Notes: generated from the sequence alone by a model not told the origin. A stretch of DNA of 64,000 nucleotides from Salinadaptatus halalkaliphilus (GCF_006543045.1 NZ_RBZW01000003.1:1-64000), one strand, 5' to 3'; counted from the stretch's first letter, positions 18,525-26,327 are shown. Numbers and translations: made by a program.

Positions 18525-19037
18525 ATGCTCAGTCGGCTGCGTGAAGATACCCGGGCGATGTGCGATCGAGACCCCGCCGCGACGGGCTGTCTCGAGGTCG
18601 CGCTCTGTTACTCGGGCGTCCACGCCGTGTGGGGTCACCGCCTCGCCCATCGGTGCTGGAACGCCGGCTTTCAGTTACTCGCCCGCTTGCTTTCCCAACT
18701 TGTTCGCTTTCTGACCGGCGTCGAAATCCACCCGGGGGCGACGATCGGTCGGCGCGTGACGATCGATCACGGGATGGGCGTCGTCATCGGTGAGACGGCC
18801 GAGATCGGCGACGATGTCCACATGTATCACGGCGTCACGCTCGGCGGGGACACGAACGAGCCGGTCAAACGCCATCCGACACTCGGCGACGAGGTCACGA
18901 TCGGTGCCAACGCGACGCTACTGGGCGCCATCACGGTCGGCGACGGCGCGACCGTCGGTGCGGGATCGGTTCTCACCGACGACATCGAAGCCGGGAGGAC
19001 CGTCGCCGGCGTCCCGGCACGACCCGTCGACGGCTGA
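18525..19037 (+). CDS. cysE: Serine O-acetyltransferase
   Basis: 170 residues, a short CysE like those of many archaea and Bacillus-type enzymes (no long N-terminal domain). The left-handed beta-helix hexapeptides begin at [14 protein letters not shown] and include [19 protein letters not shown] with the catalytic DHG pair. HGVTLGGD and [13 protein letters not shown] follow. It makes O-acetylserine for cysteine synthesis, fitting a cell that also makes gamma-glutamylcysteine (gshA at 53.6 kb). The start at 18525 is the first ATG giving [12 protein letters not shown]. Confidence 0.93.
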   Translation: MLSRLREDTRAMCDRDPAATGCLEVALCYSGVHAVWGHRLAHRCWNAGFQLLARLLSQLVRFLTGVEIHPGATIGRRVTIDHGMGVVIGETAEIGDDVHMYHGVTLGGDTNEPVKRHPTLGDEVTIGANATLLGAITVGDGATVGAGSVLTDDIEAGRTVAGVPARPVDG

Positions 19038-19074
19038 CGACAGGCCTAACTCGAGTGCGGTCGAACACTCGGGT

Positions 19075-19710
19075 ATGACCGACGCCGACGCATTTCTCGA
19101 GACCGTCCGCGATCAGAACCAGACCGCCCTCTCACGACTCGGGTCCTCGAAATCGCTCTACGCCGACACCGGCGGCGACATCGACACCGAACCCGTCCTC
19201 GAGGCGACGGCAGACGCCGAATACGCCGCTTGCCAGACGTTTAGCGCGTGGGCCGACGACGAGGACCACGCCGACGCGAGCACGGCCTTCGAGACCACCG
19301 CCGCGGAGGAACGCGAACACTTCGAGACGGTCTGTGACCGCCTCGAGACCGACGACTACGAGCCCGAAACGGTGCCCGCCCTCCACGAGTACCTCCGCGA
19401 GCGCGAGTCGACGGTCGAACGCGTCGGCGCGTTCGTGGGCCGTCTCCTCGCGAGCAAACGCTCGAAAGAACAGGTCGTCGGCTACTTCGTCGGCGACGCC
19501 GACCCCCAAACTGCCGGCGTCTTCCGCGAGTTCGGCGACGATCTGGACGTCCAACTCGAGCGAGCCAGCGAGCTACTCGAGACCGTCTGTGCGAGTGACG
19601 ACGACCGCGAGCGAGCGCTCGAGGCCGCGACGGGGGCGATCGAGGCGGCCTACGGCGAGTACGTCGAGAATCTGGAAGCGATGGGCGCGAATCCGAAACC
19701 GGTCTGTTGA
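19075..19710 (+). CDS. Rubrerythrin/ferritin-like family protein
   Basis: 211 residues, largely helical and highly acidic. TADAEYAACQTFSAWADDEDH and TTAAEEREHFETV supply the E-x(n)-E-x-x-H type pattern of ferritin-like di-iron proteins, and further helices follow. No C-terminal rubredoxin cysteines are present, and the single Cys near the end (KPVC) stands alone. It may handle peroxide or store iron, but the full ligand set is not certain. A palindromic element follows its stop. Confidence 0.75.
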   Translation: MTDADAFLETVRDQNQTALSRLGSSKSLYADTGGDIDTEPVLEATADAEYAACQTFSAWADDEDHADASTAFETTAAEEREHFETVCDRLETDDYEPETVPALHEYLRERESTVERVGAFVGRLLASKRSKEQVVGYFVGDADPQTAGVFREFGDDLDVQLERASELLETVCASDDDRERALEAATGAIEAAYGEYVENLEAMGANPKPVC

Positions 19711-19752
19711 CGACCCGCGGACGATCAGGTGGCCCGTTCGGTGTGCGTTTCA

Positions 19753-19832
19753 TACGGATTACTGTAACGATTTACCGGCCCAGCCGCCGCCCGGGTTGCG
19801 GGTGCGCCGGAACTGACTGACAGTAAACCGTA
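19753..19832. repeat. Palindromic MITE-like element, copy B (80 bp)
   Basis: Starts TACGGATTACTGTAACG and ends TGACAGTAAACCGTA, with a GC-rich centre. Flanked by TCA at 19750-19752 and 19833-19835. The right TCA is the stop codon (TGA on the minus strand) of the next gene. It sits between two convergent genes and could also end their transcripts. Confidence 0.82.
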
Positions 19833-20105
19833 TCAGACGCCTTCGACCGTCTCCCGGTAGGCGCGAATCGACTCGAGAGCGTCCTCGATCGCCGCTTCGA
19901 CCTCGCCGCCGGTATCGTCGGCGATTTCGGTGAGTACGTGCTCGTGGCGGGCGAGTTTCCCGTGGTCCGGTCCGCGTTCGGCGTCGGCAAGCGCCGCGAA
20001 CTGTGCTGATTGCGTCTGGAGCCGATCACGCGTCTCCTCGTCGGTGGCTTCGCCGGCTGCACTCTGCAGTGTGTTGGCTGCTGCTGTGAGCTGGTCTCGC
20101 GTCAT
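19833..20105 (-). CDS. Small helical haloarchaeal protein (DUF7553-like)
   Basis: 90 residues from the ATG at 20105. MTRDQLTAAANTLQSAAGEA, ERGPDHGKLARHEHVL and AALESIRAYRETVEGV-like segments predict an all-helical bundle. The GPDHGKLARH block is the most distinctive. The DUF number is from memory. The stop codon coincides with the flank of element copy B. It lies upstream of nothing obvious and 34 bases downstream of thiM, so it may be the last gene of the thi transcript. Confidence 0.75.
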   Translation of the reverse strand: MTRDQLTAAANTLQSAAGEATDEETRDRLQTQSAQFAALADAERGPDHGKLARHEHVLTEIADDTGGEVEAAIEDALESIRAYRETVEGV

Positions 20106-20139
20106 GTGTGTCCTTTGGCTACCGGCGCTCAAAACAGTT

Positions 20140-20973
20140 TCAGGTGATCCGTTCGATCCGGTCCTCGAGGTCGAACGTGTCGGCGTCCTCGCCAGCCAGT
20201 CCGGCCACGGCGTCGTGGAAGTTCCGGCGGTAGCTCGCCGGGCCATCGTGGGCCATCTCGGCGGCGCGCTCGCCGGCGATACCGAACGCGAGCGTCCCGT
20301 AGAGCGCAGCAGTCAGATCGTCCGAAAGCGCCGCGTCGAACGCCGCGAGGGAGGCCCCGAGCATACAACCGGTGCCGACGACGGCCGCGAGCATCTCGTC
20401 GCCGGCCGATACGCGGTAGGACCCATCCGCGTCCGCGACGATATCCTCTACGCCCGAGGCGACGACGACCGCGTCGGTCGACTCGGCCACTGCCGTAGCA
20501 GTGTGTTCGATCTCGTCGTACTCGCCGACCGATTCGACGCCCTCGACCTCGGCTTCGACGCCCGCGAGGGCGCTGATCTCGCCGTAGTTGCCCTTGATAA
20601 TCGAGAACTCGAGGTCCTCGAGGAGGGTTTCGGCGACCGACTCGCGGGTCGGGGTCGAGCCGACGCCGACCGGATCGAGGACGACGGGAATCTCGCGTTC
20701 GTTCGCGGTTCGGCCGGCCTCGTGCATGGCCTCGACGCGACCGTCGGGTACCTGGCCGATATTGATGAGCAAGCCGGACGCGCCCTGGGCCATCTCCCCG
20801 GCGTCGCCCGGCGAGTCGGCCATCACCGGGAGCGCGCCCCAGTGCAACACCAGGTTCGCGACATCGTTGATCGTCACCGTGTTGGTCAGCGACTGGACGA
20901 GCGGCTTGGACTCGGCGATCGTCCGCAGCGAGTCGGCGAGGTCGTCGCCGGATGGATTGACTGGATCGGTCAT
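20140..20973 (-). CDS. thiM: Hydroxyethylthiazole kinase
   Basis: 277 residues, normal for ThiM. Motifs: VQSLTNTVTINDVAN, MADSPGDAGEM, VVLDPVGVGST, SIIKGNYGEISALAG, and the anion-hole VVGTGCMLGA with the catalytic Cys. It phosphorylates the thiazole alcohol for thiamine salvage. The ATG overlaps the end of thiE by 4 bases, so the two are translationally coupled. Confidence 0.96.
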   Translation of the reverse strand: MTDPVNPSGDDLADSLRTIAESKPLVQSLTNTVTINDVANLVLHWGALPVMADSPGDAGEMAQGASGLLINIGQVPDGRVEAMHEAGRTANEREIPVVLDPVGVGSTPTRESVAETLLEDLEFSIIKGNYGEISALAGVEAEVEGVESVGEYDEIEHTATAVAESTDAVVVASGVEDIVADADGSYRVSAGDEMLAAVVGTGCMLGASLAAFDAALSDDLTAALYGTLAFGIAGERAAEMAHDGPASYRRNFHDAVAGLAGEDADTFDLEDRIERIT

Positions 20974-21635
20974 CGGTCCTGTTGTTCGCCGTCATCGGTC
21001 ATCCCAGTTTCGACGGCTTCGGCGAGCGCTTCGGTCGCTGCACGCGGATCGTCGGCCGCGGTGATCTCGGAGACGACGGCGACGCCGACGGCTCCAGCGT
21101 CGACGACCGGCGCGGCGTTGTCGGCCGTCACACCACCGATCCCGACCACTGGGATCGACACCGCGTCGGCAATATCGGCGACGCGTTCGGGGCCGACGCC
21201 GTCTTTGTACGCTTCGACGTCCTTCGAGGACGTTCCATAGATGGTCCCCACACCCAGATAATCCGCGCCGTCGGCCTCGGCCGCTCGCGCCTCCTCGAGC
21301 GTGCTCGCCGAACAGCCGACGATCGCGTCGGGGCCGAGTAACTCGCGCGCGACGGCGACCGGGAGGTCCGTCTGGCCGACGTGGACGCCGTCGGCGTCGA
21401 TCGCCTCGGCGATATCGACGCGGTCGTTGACGATCAGATCGACGCCCGCCTCGGCCGTGAGTTCCCGGAGTTCGAGGCCGAGTTCGTACCGCCAGCGGGT
21501 GTCGGTCTCTTTCTCGCGCAGTTGCACGACGTCGATGCCGCCGGCGATCGCCTCCCGGACGATCTCGAGGGTCGATCGGCCCGCCGAGATCGACGCCTGG
21601 GTGACAAGGTAGGTCTGCCAGTGATCGGCAATCAT
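20970..21635 (-). CDS. thiE: Thiamine-phosphate synthase
   Basis: 221 residues. ThiE TIM-barrel blocks: TQASISAGRSTLEIV, VDVVQLREKETDTR (as GIDVVQLREKETD), LIVNDRVDIAEAI, GVHVGQTDLPV, YLGVGTIYGTSSK and VVGIGGVTADNA. It joins the pyrimidine diphosphate and thiazole phosphate to give thiamine phosphate, using the product of ThiM. No THI-box riboswitch is seen upstream. Only 24 bases separate it from the upstream acetyltransferase gene. Confidence 0.96.
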   Translation of the reverse strand: MIADHWQTYLVTQASISAGRSTLEIVREAIAGGIDVVQLREKETDTRWRYELGLELRELTAEAGVDLIVNDRVDIAEAIDADGVHVGQTDLPVAVARELLGPDAIVGCSASTLEEARAAEADGADYLGVGTIYGTSSKDVEAYKDGVGPERVADIADAVSIPVVGIGGVTADNAAPVVDAGAVGVAVVSEITAADDPRAATEALAEAVETGMTDDGEQQDR

Positions 21636-21659
21636 ACTCGATACGGTGGGAGAGAGCTA

Positions 21660-22277
21660 CTAAGCGACTTCGATCGCGTCTTCGCCGGTTCGGACGACCG
21701 ACTCGAGGTCGGTGTCGACAGTCGACTGCAGATCGACAAACGGCGTGATCGGCTCGGGATCGGCGGATTTTTCGCCGATCGATCGGCGCCACCAGGCGAC
21801 GTCTCGCCAGTCGTCGTCGCTGTAGCCGATCGCCGGGAAGTCGACCAGTCGATCGAATCCGAGCCGCTCGTGAAAGGCGACGGTCTCGGGGTTGGGCACC
21901 GTCGTAACGGCATAGACGTCACAGATACCCTGGCGCTCGAGGATCGCGAACAGCGACTCGTAGAGACCGCGACCGACGCCGGATCCTCGAGCGTCGTCGG
22001 CCACGTATACCGAGAGTTCGGCGACCCACTGGTAGGCCCGGCGCTTTCGCAACGAACTCGCGTAGGCGTAGCCGACGGCCTGTCCGTCGTGTTCACAGAC
22101 GAGCCACGGATAGGTCTCGAGCGTCGACTCGATGCGGTCTGCGAGTTCGGATTCGGTCGGCGGCGTCTCTTCGAAGGTGACTGCCGTCGACCTACAGAAC
22201 GGTGCGTAGATCTCGCGGGCGGCGGCCGCGTCGGCTGGTTCGGCAACTCGAATTCGGGTCGATGACGCTGTCCCCAT
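21660..22277 (-). CDS. GNAT acetyltransferase, phosphinothricin acetyltransferase-like
   Basis: 205 residues from the ATG at 22277. IRVAEPADAAAAREIYAPF and STAVTFEETPPTE are typical of the Pat/Bar branch of GNAT enzymes. The acetyl-CoA loop is DDARGSGVGRGLYESL. The C-terminal NPETVAFHERLGF is the family signature. It acetylates a small amine such as an amino acid analogue. Close spacing to thiE suggests co-transcription, with no functional link I can see. Confidence 0.88.
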   Translation of the reverse strand: MGTASSTRIRVAEPADAAAAREIYAPFCRSTAVTFEETPPTESELADRIESTLETYPWLVCEHDGQAVGYAYASSLRKRRAYQWVAELSVYVADDARGSGVGRGLYESLFAILERQGICDVYAVTTVPNPETVAFHERLGFDRLVDFPAIGYSDDDWRDVAWWRRSIGEKSADPEPITPFVDLQSTVDTDLESVVRTGEDAIEVA

Positions 22278-22280
22278 CAC

Positions 22281-22583
22281 TGCCTATCGGTCTCGACTCG
22301 AGAACTATAGTAACAACGAGCGTGTCATAGAAAGCGTCACGTACGAAGCAGCAGGGTGCGAAAAGTGTGTCCAGCACCAGCGCAACCCTGCAAGACGTAG
22401 CTTCGGTACAGCGTGTCATAGAATATGTCTTACTCTTGACCGGGCAATTATGCACCTCGCATTTCGCGTGTAACCTGTGGACCTCGCTAGTCGTAGGCTC
22501 TGTTCAAGATCAAGTCATCGGATAATGGCAAGAGAGTCATCGGATGCTAGCGAGATGGGAAATAGAGCGAAAGAACTCCCTGT
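22281..22583. other. Non-coding stretch with hairpins and short direct repeats
   Basis: No credible gene. It contains the direct repeat GCGTGTCATAGAA at 22320-22332 and 22411-22423 bracketing the 69-base hairpin at 22341-22409. It also has a second dyad CTCGCTAG (22483-22490) / CTAGCGAG (22547-22554), which encloses the direct repeat AGTCATCGGAT at 22513-22523 and 22535-22545. AT content is higher than in neighbouring genes. Confidence 0.6.
22341..22409. repeat. Long imperfect hairpin between direct repeats
   Basis: GTACGAAGC and GCAGGGT on the left face ACCCTGC and GCTTCGGTAC on the right, giving an interrupted stem of roughly 25 pairs. Flanked by the 13-base direct repeat noted at 22320 and 22411. 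It could be a structured RNA, a terminator or the remnant of a small mobile element. Confidence 0.5.
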
Positions 22584-22620
22584 ATAGCACCACCTTATGA
22601 CCAGAAGCACTTAAAGAAAC
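22584..22620 (-). repeat. Promoter-like repeat, copy 1
   Basis: Shares TGACCAGAAGCACTTAAAG with copies at 22953 and 24412. On the minus strand it reads TTTCTTTAAGTGCTTCTGG, where TTTAAG fits a haloarchaeal TATA box. It is the most diverged copy. It lies about 90 bases 3' of the small membrane gene. Confidence 0.6.
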
Positions 22621-22710
22621 ACGCCTGTTCGACACGACGTGGTGGGACCGTATGAAGACTCATGGTGGCTATCGTGATACGAACAAACATTGCTTCCGGA
22701 ATATGTGGGT

Positions 22711-22824
22711 TTACGGAGCGGGTCCCAGGAGGAGACCGACCAACTCGAAGTACGTAAGCACGCCACCGATTACGACGGCGATCACGAGGAGGAACGGAAT
22801 TGTATTGCGAATTGGTACGGCCAT
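22711..22824 (-). CDS. 37-residue single-helix membrane protein
   Basis: Too short for ordinary gene calling. It reads MAVPIRNTIPFLL, then VIAVVIGGVLTYFELVGLL, and stops after GPAP. One clear transmembrane helix occupies about residues 9-32, with a positive residue (Arg6) before it. A TATA-like CATAAATATTT sits 28 bases before the ATG, which argues for a real leaderless gene. No homologue known to me. It lies between copies 1 and 2 of the promoter-like repeat and downstream of the orphan binding-protein gene. Confidence 0.55.
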   Translation of the reverse strand: MAVPIRNTIPFLLVIAVVIGGVLTYFELVGLLLGPAP

Positions 22825-22846
22825 ACAGAAAGAGAGTCGACTCGAG

Positions 22847-22857
22847 CATAAATATTT
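22847..22857 (-). promoter_or_regulatory. TATA box of the 37-residue gene
   Basis: CATAAATATTT centred about 28 bases before the ATG at 22824, read leftward. The AT-rich block stands out from the surrounding sequence. Confidence 0.5.
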
Positions 22858-22952
22858 TCCTTGAGTAACAGGTTTCGGTGACAGTACGGCGTCGGTGAAA
22901 GACAGGCTACTCGATAGAAGAGTACTACTCCCGAAAACGTGACGACCAGCGG

Positions 22953-22999
22953 TCTCCCGTCATAGCTCTACCTTGTGACCAGAAGCACTTAAAGGAACG
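22953..22999 (-). repeat. Promoter-like repeat, copy 2
   Basis: 47 bases matching copy 3 (24412-24458) at all but about four positions: TCTCCCGTCATAGCTCTAC, TTGTGACCAGAAGCACTT, then AAAGGAACG. The minus-strand TATA-like element is CTTTAAGTGC. It lies 17 bases after the stop codon of the binding-protein gene. Confidence 0.75.
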
Positions 23000-23016
23000 C
23001 GGCGATCGGGGGTGCT

Positions 23017-24234
23017 TTAGAACTCGTAGCCGTCGACGACCGTGTAGCCGTCCATGTCGTACTCGTAGATGTCGTAGACGACGGCCTCGAGGTCGCCGTT
23101 CTCGTCGAAAACGATGTCGCCGGAGGCGCCCTGATACTGGACGGATTCACCGGCGGCAGCCATCTCGAGGCCCTCCTTGAGCGTGTCGGGCGTCACGACC
23201 TCGCCGTCGGGGTTTGCGACTTCGCGAATCTGGTCGCTCACCGCGGAGCCGGTCAACTCGTCGGCCGCGACGTTTGCGAGCAAGAGCACTGCCGTCGCGT
23301 CGTAGGCTTCGGCGTTGAAGACGCTCGGTGAACTGTCGTACTCGGCCTCGTACAGGTCGGTAAACGTGTCGTGACCCGGCCCAGCGCCGGAGGGAGCCGT
23401 GCCGACGACGTTCTCGAGCGGGTTGTCGACGGCACCCGGCAGGTCGTTATCGATGAGGCCGTCGGGAACGAGGATCTCCGTGCCGTCGTCGAACTCCGAG
23501 TAGAAGTCCCGAAAGATCTGTTCACCGCTGTCGGGATAGCCGACGACGAGCAGCATCTCCGGCTCGCTGGCCAGTGCCGTCTCGAGTTCGGAGTCGTAGG
23601 ACGGCTGCTCGGACTCGAACGCGAGTTCGTCGTAGATCTCGCCGCCCAGGTCCTCGAAACTCTCGACGAACGTGTCGGCCAGTCCTTGCCCGTAGTCGTC
23701 GTTGAGATAGAGCGTCGAGATGGTGTCGACGCCGCGCTCTTCGACGGCGATTTCGGCCATTACCTCGCCCTGCCAGGCGTCGCTCGGACAGGTTCGAAGC
23801 AGATAGTCGCCGTCCATCTCGGTAATCGACGGGGTCGTGCTGGCCGGCGAGATGCCGACGACGTCGTTCGGAAAGAGGACGTCCTCCGCGACGGCGATCG
23901 TCACGCCCGAGGAGAGTGCGCCGTTGATCGCCGGATAACCCGCGTCGACCAGCGATCCGGCCGCGGTGATCCCTGCCTCGGGATCTGTCTCCGTGTCCTC
24001 GACCCGTACGTCGAGTTCGAACTCGGCGCCCGCGTCCTGTAGTTGCGCCTGGGGCAAGATTGCGCCGTCCCGAATCGGACCGCCGACCGAACTCAGATCG
24101 CCGGTGATCGACTGCAGGACGCCCACTCTCGCATCCGGTTCGACGTCGTCACTGCTGAGACAGCCGGCGACGCCGGCTGTAGCCGCTGTACCCATCCCCG
24201 CCAGCAGCGACCGCCGATTGATAGCGTTCTTCAC
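23017..24234 (-). CDS. Branched-chain amino acid-type ABC substrate-binding lipoprotein (orphan)
   Basis: 405 residues. The N-terminus INRRSLLAGMGTAATAGVAGC is a Tat signal with lipobox. The body is a type I periplasmic-binding fold of the LivJ/Leu-binding class: ARVGVLQSITGDLSSVG, the ligand-region SPASTTPSITEMDGDYLLRT, STLYLNDDYGQGLADTFVE, and EAYDATAVLLLANVA. It binds an amino acid, amide or similar ligand outside the cell and normally feeds LivHMGF permease/ATPase genes. None of those is adjacent, so it is either an orphan receptor or serves a distant transporter. Flanked by two 47-base direct repeats. Confidence 0.92.
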   Translation of the reverse strand: MKNAINRRSLLAGMGTAATAGVAGCLSSDDVEPDARVGVLQSITGDLSSVGGPIRDGAILPQAQLQDAGAEFELDVRVEDTETDPEAGITAAGSLVDAGYPAINGALSSGVTIAVAEDVLFPNDVVGISPASTTPSITEMDGDYLLRTCPSDAWQGEVMAEIAVEERGVDTISTLYLNDDYGQGLADTFVESFEDLGGEIYDELAFESEQPSYDSELETALASEPEMLLVVGYPDSGEQIFRDFYSEFDDGTEILVPDGLIDNDLPGAVDNPLENVVGTAPSGAGPGHDTFTDLYEAEYDSSPSVFNAEAYDATAVLLLANVAADELTGSAVSDQIREVANPDGEVVTPDTLKEGLEMAAAGESVQYQGASGDIVFDENGDLEAVVYDIYEYDMDGYTVVDGYEF

Positions 24235-24259
24235 GATACCTGATCACAGTGAGAGGGGT

Positions 24260-24267
24260 GATAAAAA
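24260..24267 (-). promoter_or_regulatory. TATA box of the binding-protein gene
   Basis: Minus-strand TTTTTATC centred 29 bases before the ATG at 24234, consistent with a leaderless mRNA. It means the promoter-like repeat further upstream is not needed for this gene. Confidence 0.55.
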
Positions 24268-24411
24268 GGTATCTCTGTACGAGTGGCTGGTAAAAACTGC
24301 CGGAACGATCACTCGACAGTGCTACCTCGCGTCGTCGATGGACAAACGATCAACTCGGGATGGCTGTGACAGTTCGGAACGACTGCGACTCCAGAACACC
24401 ACCGAGAGTGA

Positions 24412-24458
24412 CTCCCCGTCATAGCTCTACTTTGTGACCAGAAGCACTTAAAGAAACG
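24412..24458 (-). repeat. Promoter-like repeat, copy 3
   Basis: Direct repeat of 22953-22999. The minus-strand TTTAAG (24447-24453 on the plus strand as CTTAAAG) is 28 bases before an ATG at 24422 that would open a 37-codon frame ending at 24309. That frame is not conserved in the other copies, so the repeat more likely marks a promoter or recombination site than a peptide gene. The rest of 24235-24599 holds only this repeat, the TATA box and element copy C. Confidence 0.7.
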
Positions 24459-24502
24459 ATGGCCGGGGGGTCGTGTCTCGAGTGGGGGATCGAGCGGATT
24501 CA

Positions 24503-24581
24503 TACGGTGTACTGTACGTTATTTCCGGCCCAGCCGCGACCCGGGCGGGGGTGTGCCGGTAACTCGGTACAGTAATCCGTA
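24503..24581. repeat. Palindromic MITE-like element, copy C (79 bp)
   Basis: Starts TACGGTGTACTGTACG and ends GGTACAGTAATCCGTA, with a GGCCCAGCCGC centre shared with copy B. Flanked by TCA at 24500-24502 and 24582-24584. It lies 18 bases beyond the stop of the FrhB-like gene. Confidence 0.82.
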
Positions 24582-24599
24582 TCAGCCGCCGAAAAGGGC

Positions 24600-26327
24600 T
24601 TAGTGACCCTGATCGTGGGGGTTCAGCGCCGTCCCGTAGTTCTCGGCGTGGTCGGTGTACTCGATGAATCGCGGCGCGTCCGGCTCGAACGGTCGCTCGA
24701 GACTTTCGAAGGCCTTCTTCTTGTCCCAGCCCTGAAGCTTACCGATCGCGGACTTATCCTCGAGATCGTGGTAATCGAGTTTCGGCTCGGTGAGTTCCCA
24801 GGCGTCGACGCCCGTCTCAGTCCGGAGGATGACGCTCGAATACTCGTCGGAAGAGCCGACGGAGCCGACGGTGATGTCCGAACAGAAGCCGGTGAAGTCG
24901 GCACACTCGTCACAGCCTTTCAAGGCGGCGTCGTGGAAGTTCTCGATGTCTTCCTCGACGATCATCTCGCCGTCGTGATCGTAGACCATCATCTTCCCGT
25001 TGAGGACATCCATCTTGCCGATTTCGGACGGCGATATGCCGCGCTGTTCCTCCAGTTGCTCGCCCATGAGGCTGTGGTAGTTGAAGTTCTTCGTACACAT
25101 CAGCGCGATCGTGTACTCGACGGCCTGGATGCCCTCGTTCTGGGCCTGATAGTCCCAGTCGAAATCCTGGAGCGCGCGGATGCCCTCGATCTCACACGGC
25201 GTGCCGACGATTGCGATACTGAGTTCGTCCCAGGACTTGTCCGGAAGCTTGTGCTCCCACTGCCCGAGGTCGAGGTTGCCGAGCGCCATCGTCTGGTTGT
25301 AGACGGTGCCGGCGTTTTCGATGAGTTCCTCGGTCGTCGTCGCGAGGTAGCTCTCGGCTTTCCACTCTTGTTCGTCGCTCTCGGTCGCGACGAGCGCGCC
25401 GTCGATCTTGCCCTCCTCGAGCAGCGTCGAGAGGATACCGGTGACGACGCCGCCGTCCTGGGCCTGGTCAGTCCAGTCGTCGTCGACCTTCGCGGAGAAC
25501 TCCGTGATCGGGTCGCCAGCACCCTTGACGTTGTCCTCGCCGCCGGTGATCTTCCACTGGCGCTCGTAGCGCAGGCCGCCCCGGGGACAGAAGTCCCAAC
25601 AGAGCGAACAGCCGGTACACATCTTGACGAGTTCCGGCTCGCCGTCGTCGCCGATGCCGATCGAGTCGGACGGACAGGCGGCGACGCAGGTCCCACACTG
25701 GATACAGCGGCCGTCGTCGATGACCGCCTCGTCGAGTTCCATGAACCAGGTCTTCTCGTCCGGCGTCTCGATGTCGTTCATCTGCGACCGAATCGAGTAC
25801 TCGGGGGTGTCGAGGTCGACACCATCCGGAATCCCGACGCGCGTATCGGGTGCGTCGTCGTAGACATCCTGACTGACGTCTTCAGCGGGCTCGGTGAACT
25901 CGAGGTCGCCGAGGTCGCCGGTCTCGTCGACGTTGGCGACGCCCGCACCGTCGGCACGAAGCGTCGACGAGGATCGCGAACCTCCATCGGAACGTTCTGC
26001 GTCCCACTCTGGATCGCGCTTGCTTTGCTCGCGCTCACCGTCGGTTCCCTCACCACCGCCGGTGGCGACGCGCTTGTCGTCGGTGTCGGCCAAGCCTGCG
26101 GACGCGGCCGGTTCGGCCGTCTTTTCGCCGCAGGTGCAGGTATTGGGCGAGCAGCTGTCGTCCTCCGCGTTACCGCCGTTGGTCTCGATGGCGCCCTCGC
26201 GGCCGTGGTTCGTCTCGTCTCGAGACTGCGCACCAGCACCCTCGGGGACCATCACGGCCGCATCGTCATCCGTGTTCGACTCGGGGACACCGGGGAAGAC
26301 GCGCTCGTCCTTGCCGTCAGTCCCCAT
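24600..26327 (-). CDS. FrhB-type coenzyme F420 dehydrogenase/hydrogenase beta-subunit protein
   Basis: 575 residues from the ATG at 26327. Residues 1-195 are an acidic, disordered extension holding an odd C59-x4-C64-x-C66 motif (SCSPNTCTCGE). Then come two 4Fe-4S ferredoxin motifs (C208/211/214/218 in CIQCGTCVAACP and C237/240/243/247 in CTGCSLCWDFCP). The FrhB core follows, with GVVTGILSTLLEEGKIDGAL, IAIVGTPCEIEGIRAL, ALMCTKNFNYHSLM and GCDECADFTGFCSDI. FrhB proteins bind FAD and oxidise F420H2. It overlaps the reductase gene by 11 bases, so the likely job is to pass electrons from F420H2 to that siroheme enzyme. Confidence 0.9.
   Translation of the reverse strand: MGTDGKDERVFPGVPESNTDDDAAVMVPEGAGAQSRDETNHGREGAIETNGGNAEDDSCSPNTCTCGEKTAEPAASAGLADTDDKRVATGGGEGTDGEREQSKRDPEWDAERSDGGSRSSSTLRADGAGVANVDETGDLGDLEFTEPAEDVSQDVYDDAPDTRVGIPDGVDLDTPEYSIRSQMNDIETPDEKTWFMELDEAVIDDGRCIQCGTCVAACPSDSIGIGDDGEPELVKMCTGCSLCWDFCPRGGLRYERQWKITGGEDNVKGAGDPITEFSAKVDDDWTDQAQDGGVVTGILSTLLEEGKIDGALVATESDEQEWKAESYLATTTEELIENAGTVYNQTMALGNLDLGQWEHKLPDKSWDELSIAIVGTPCEIEGIRALQDFDWDYQAQNEGIQAVEYTIALMCTKNFNYHSLMGEQLEEQRGISPSEIGKMDVLNGKMMVYDHDGEMIVEEDIENFHDAALKGCDECADFTGFCSDITVGSVGSSDEYSSVILRTETGVDAWELTEPKLDYHDLEDKSAIGKLQGWDKKKAFESLERPFEPDAPRFIEYTDHAENYGTALNPHDQGH

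Noticed and set aside
20140-21660. TPP riboswitch before thiE-thiM
   Set aside because: Only 24 bases separate thiE from the upstream gene, and no THI-box core sequence is present there.
22192-22455. Minus-strand 87-codon frame upstream of the acetyltransferase
   Set aside because: It is built from the hairpin repeats and has an un-haloarchaeal composition, with many Arg/Ser/Cys and few acidic residues.
22281-22583. CRISPR array from the short repeats
   Set aside because: The repeats are too few, of unequal spacing and of different sequence, with no cas genes in the window.
24309-24422. 37-codon frame starting in promoter-like repeat copy 3
   Set aside because: TATA spacing is right, but the frame ends after 12 codons in copy 2 and has no ATG in copy 1, and the composition is not acidic.
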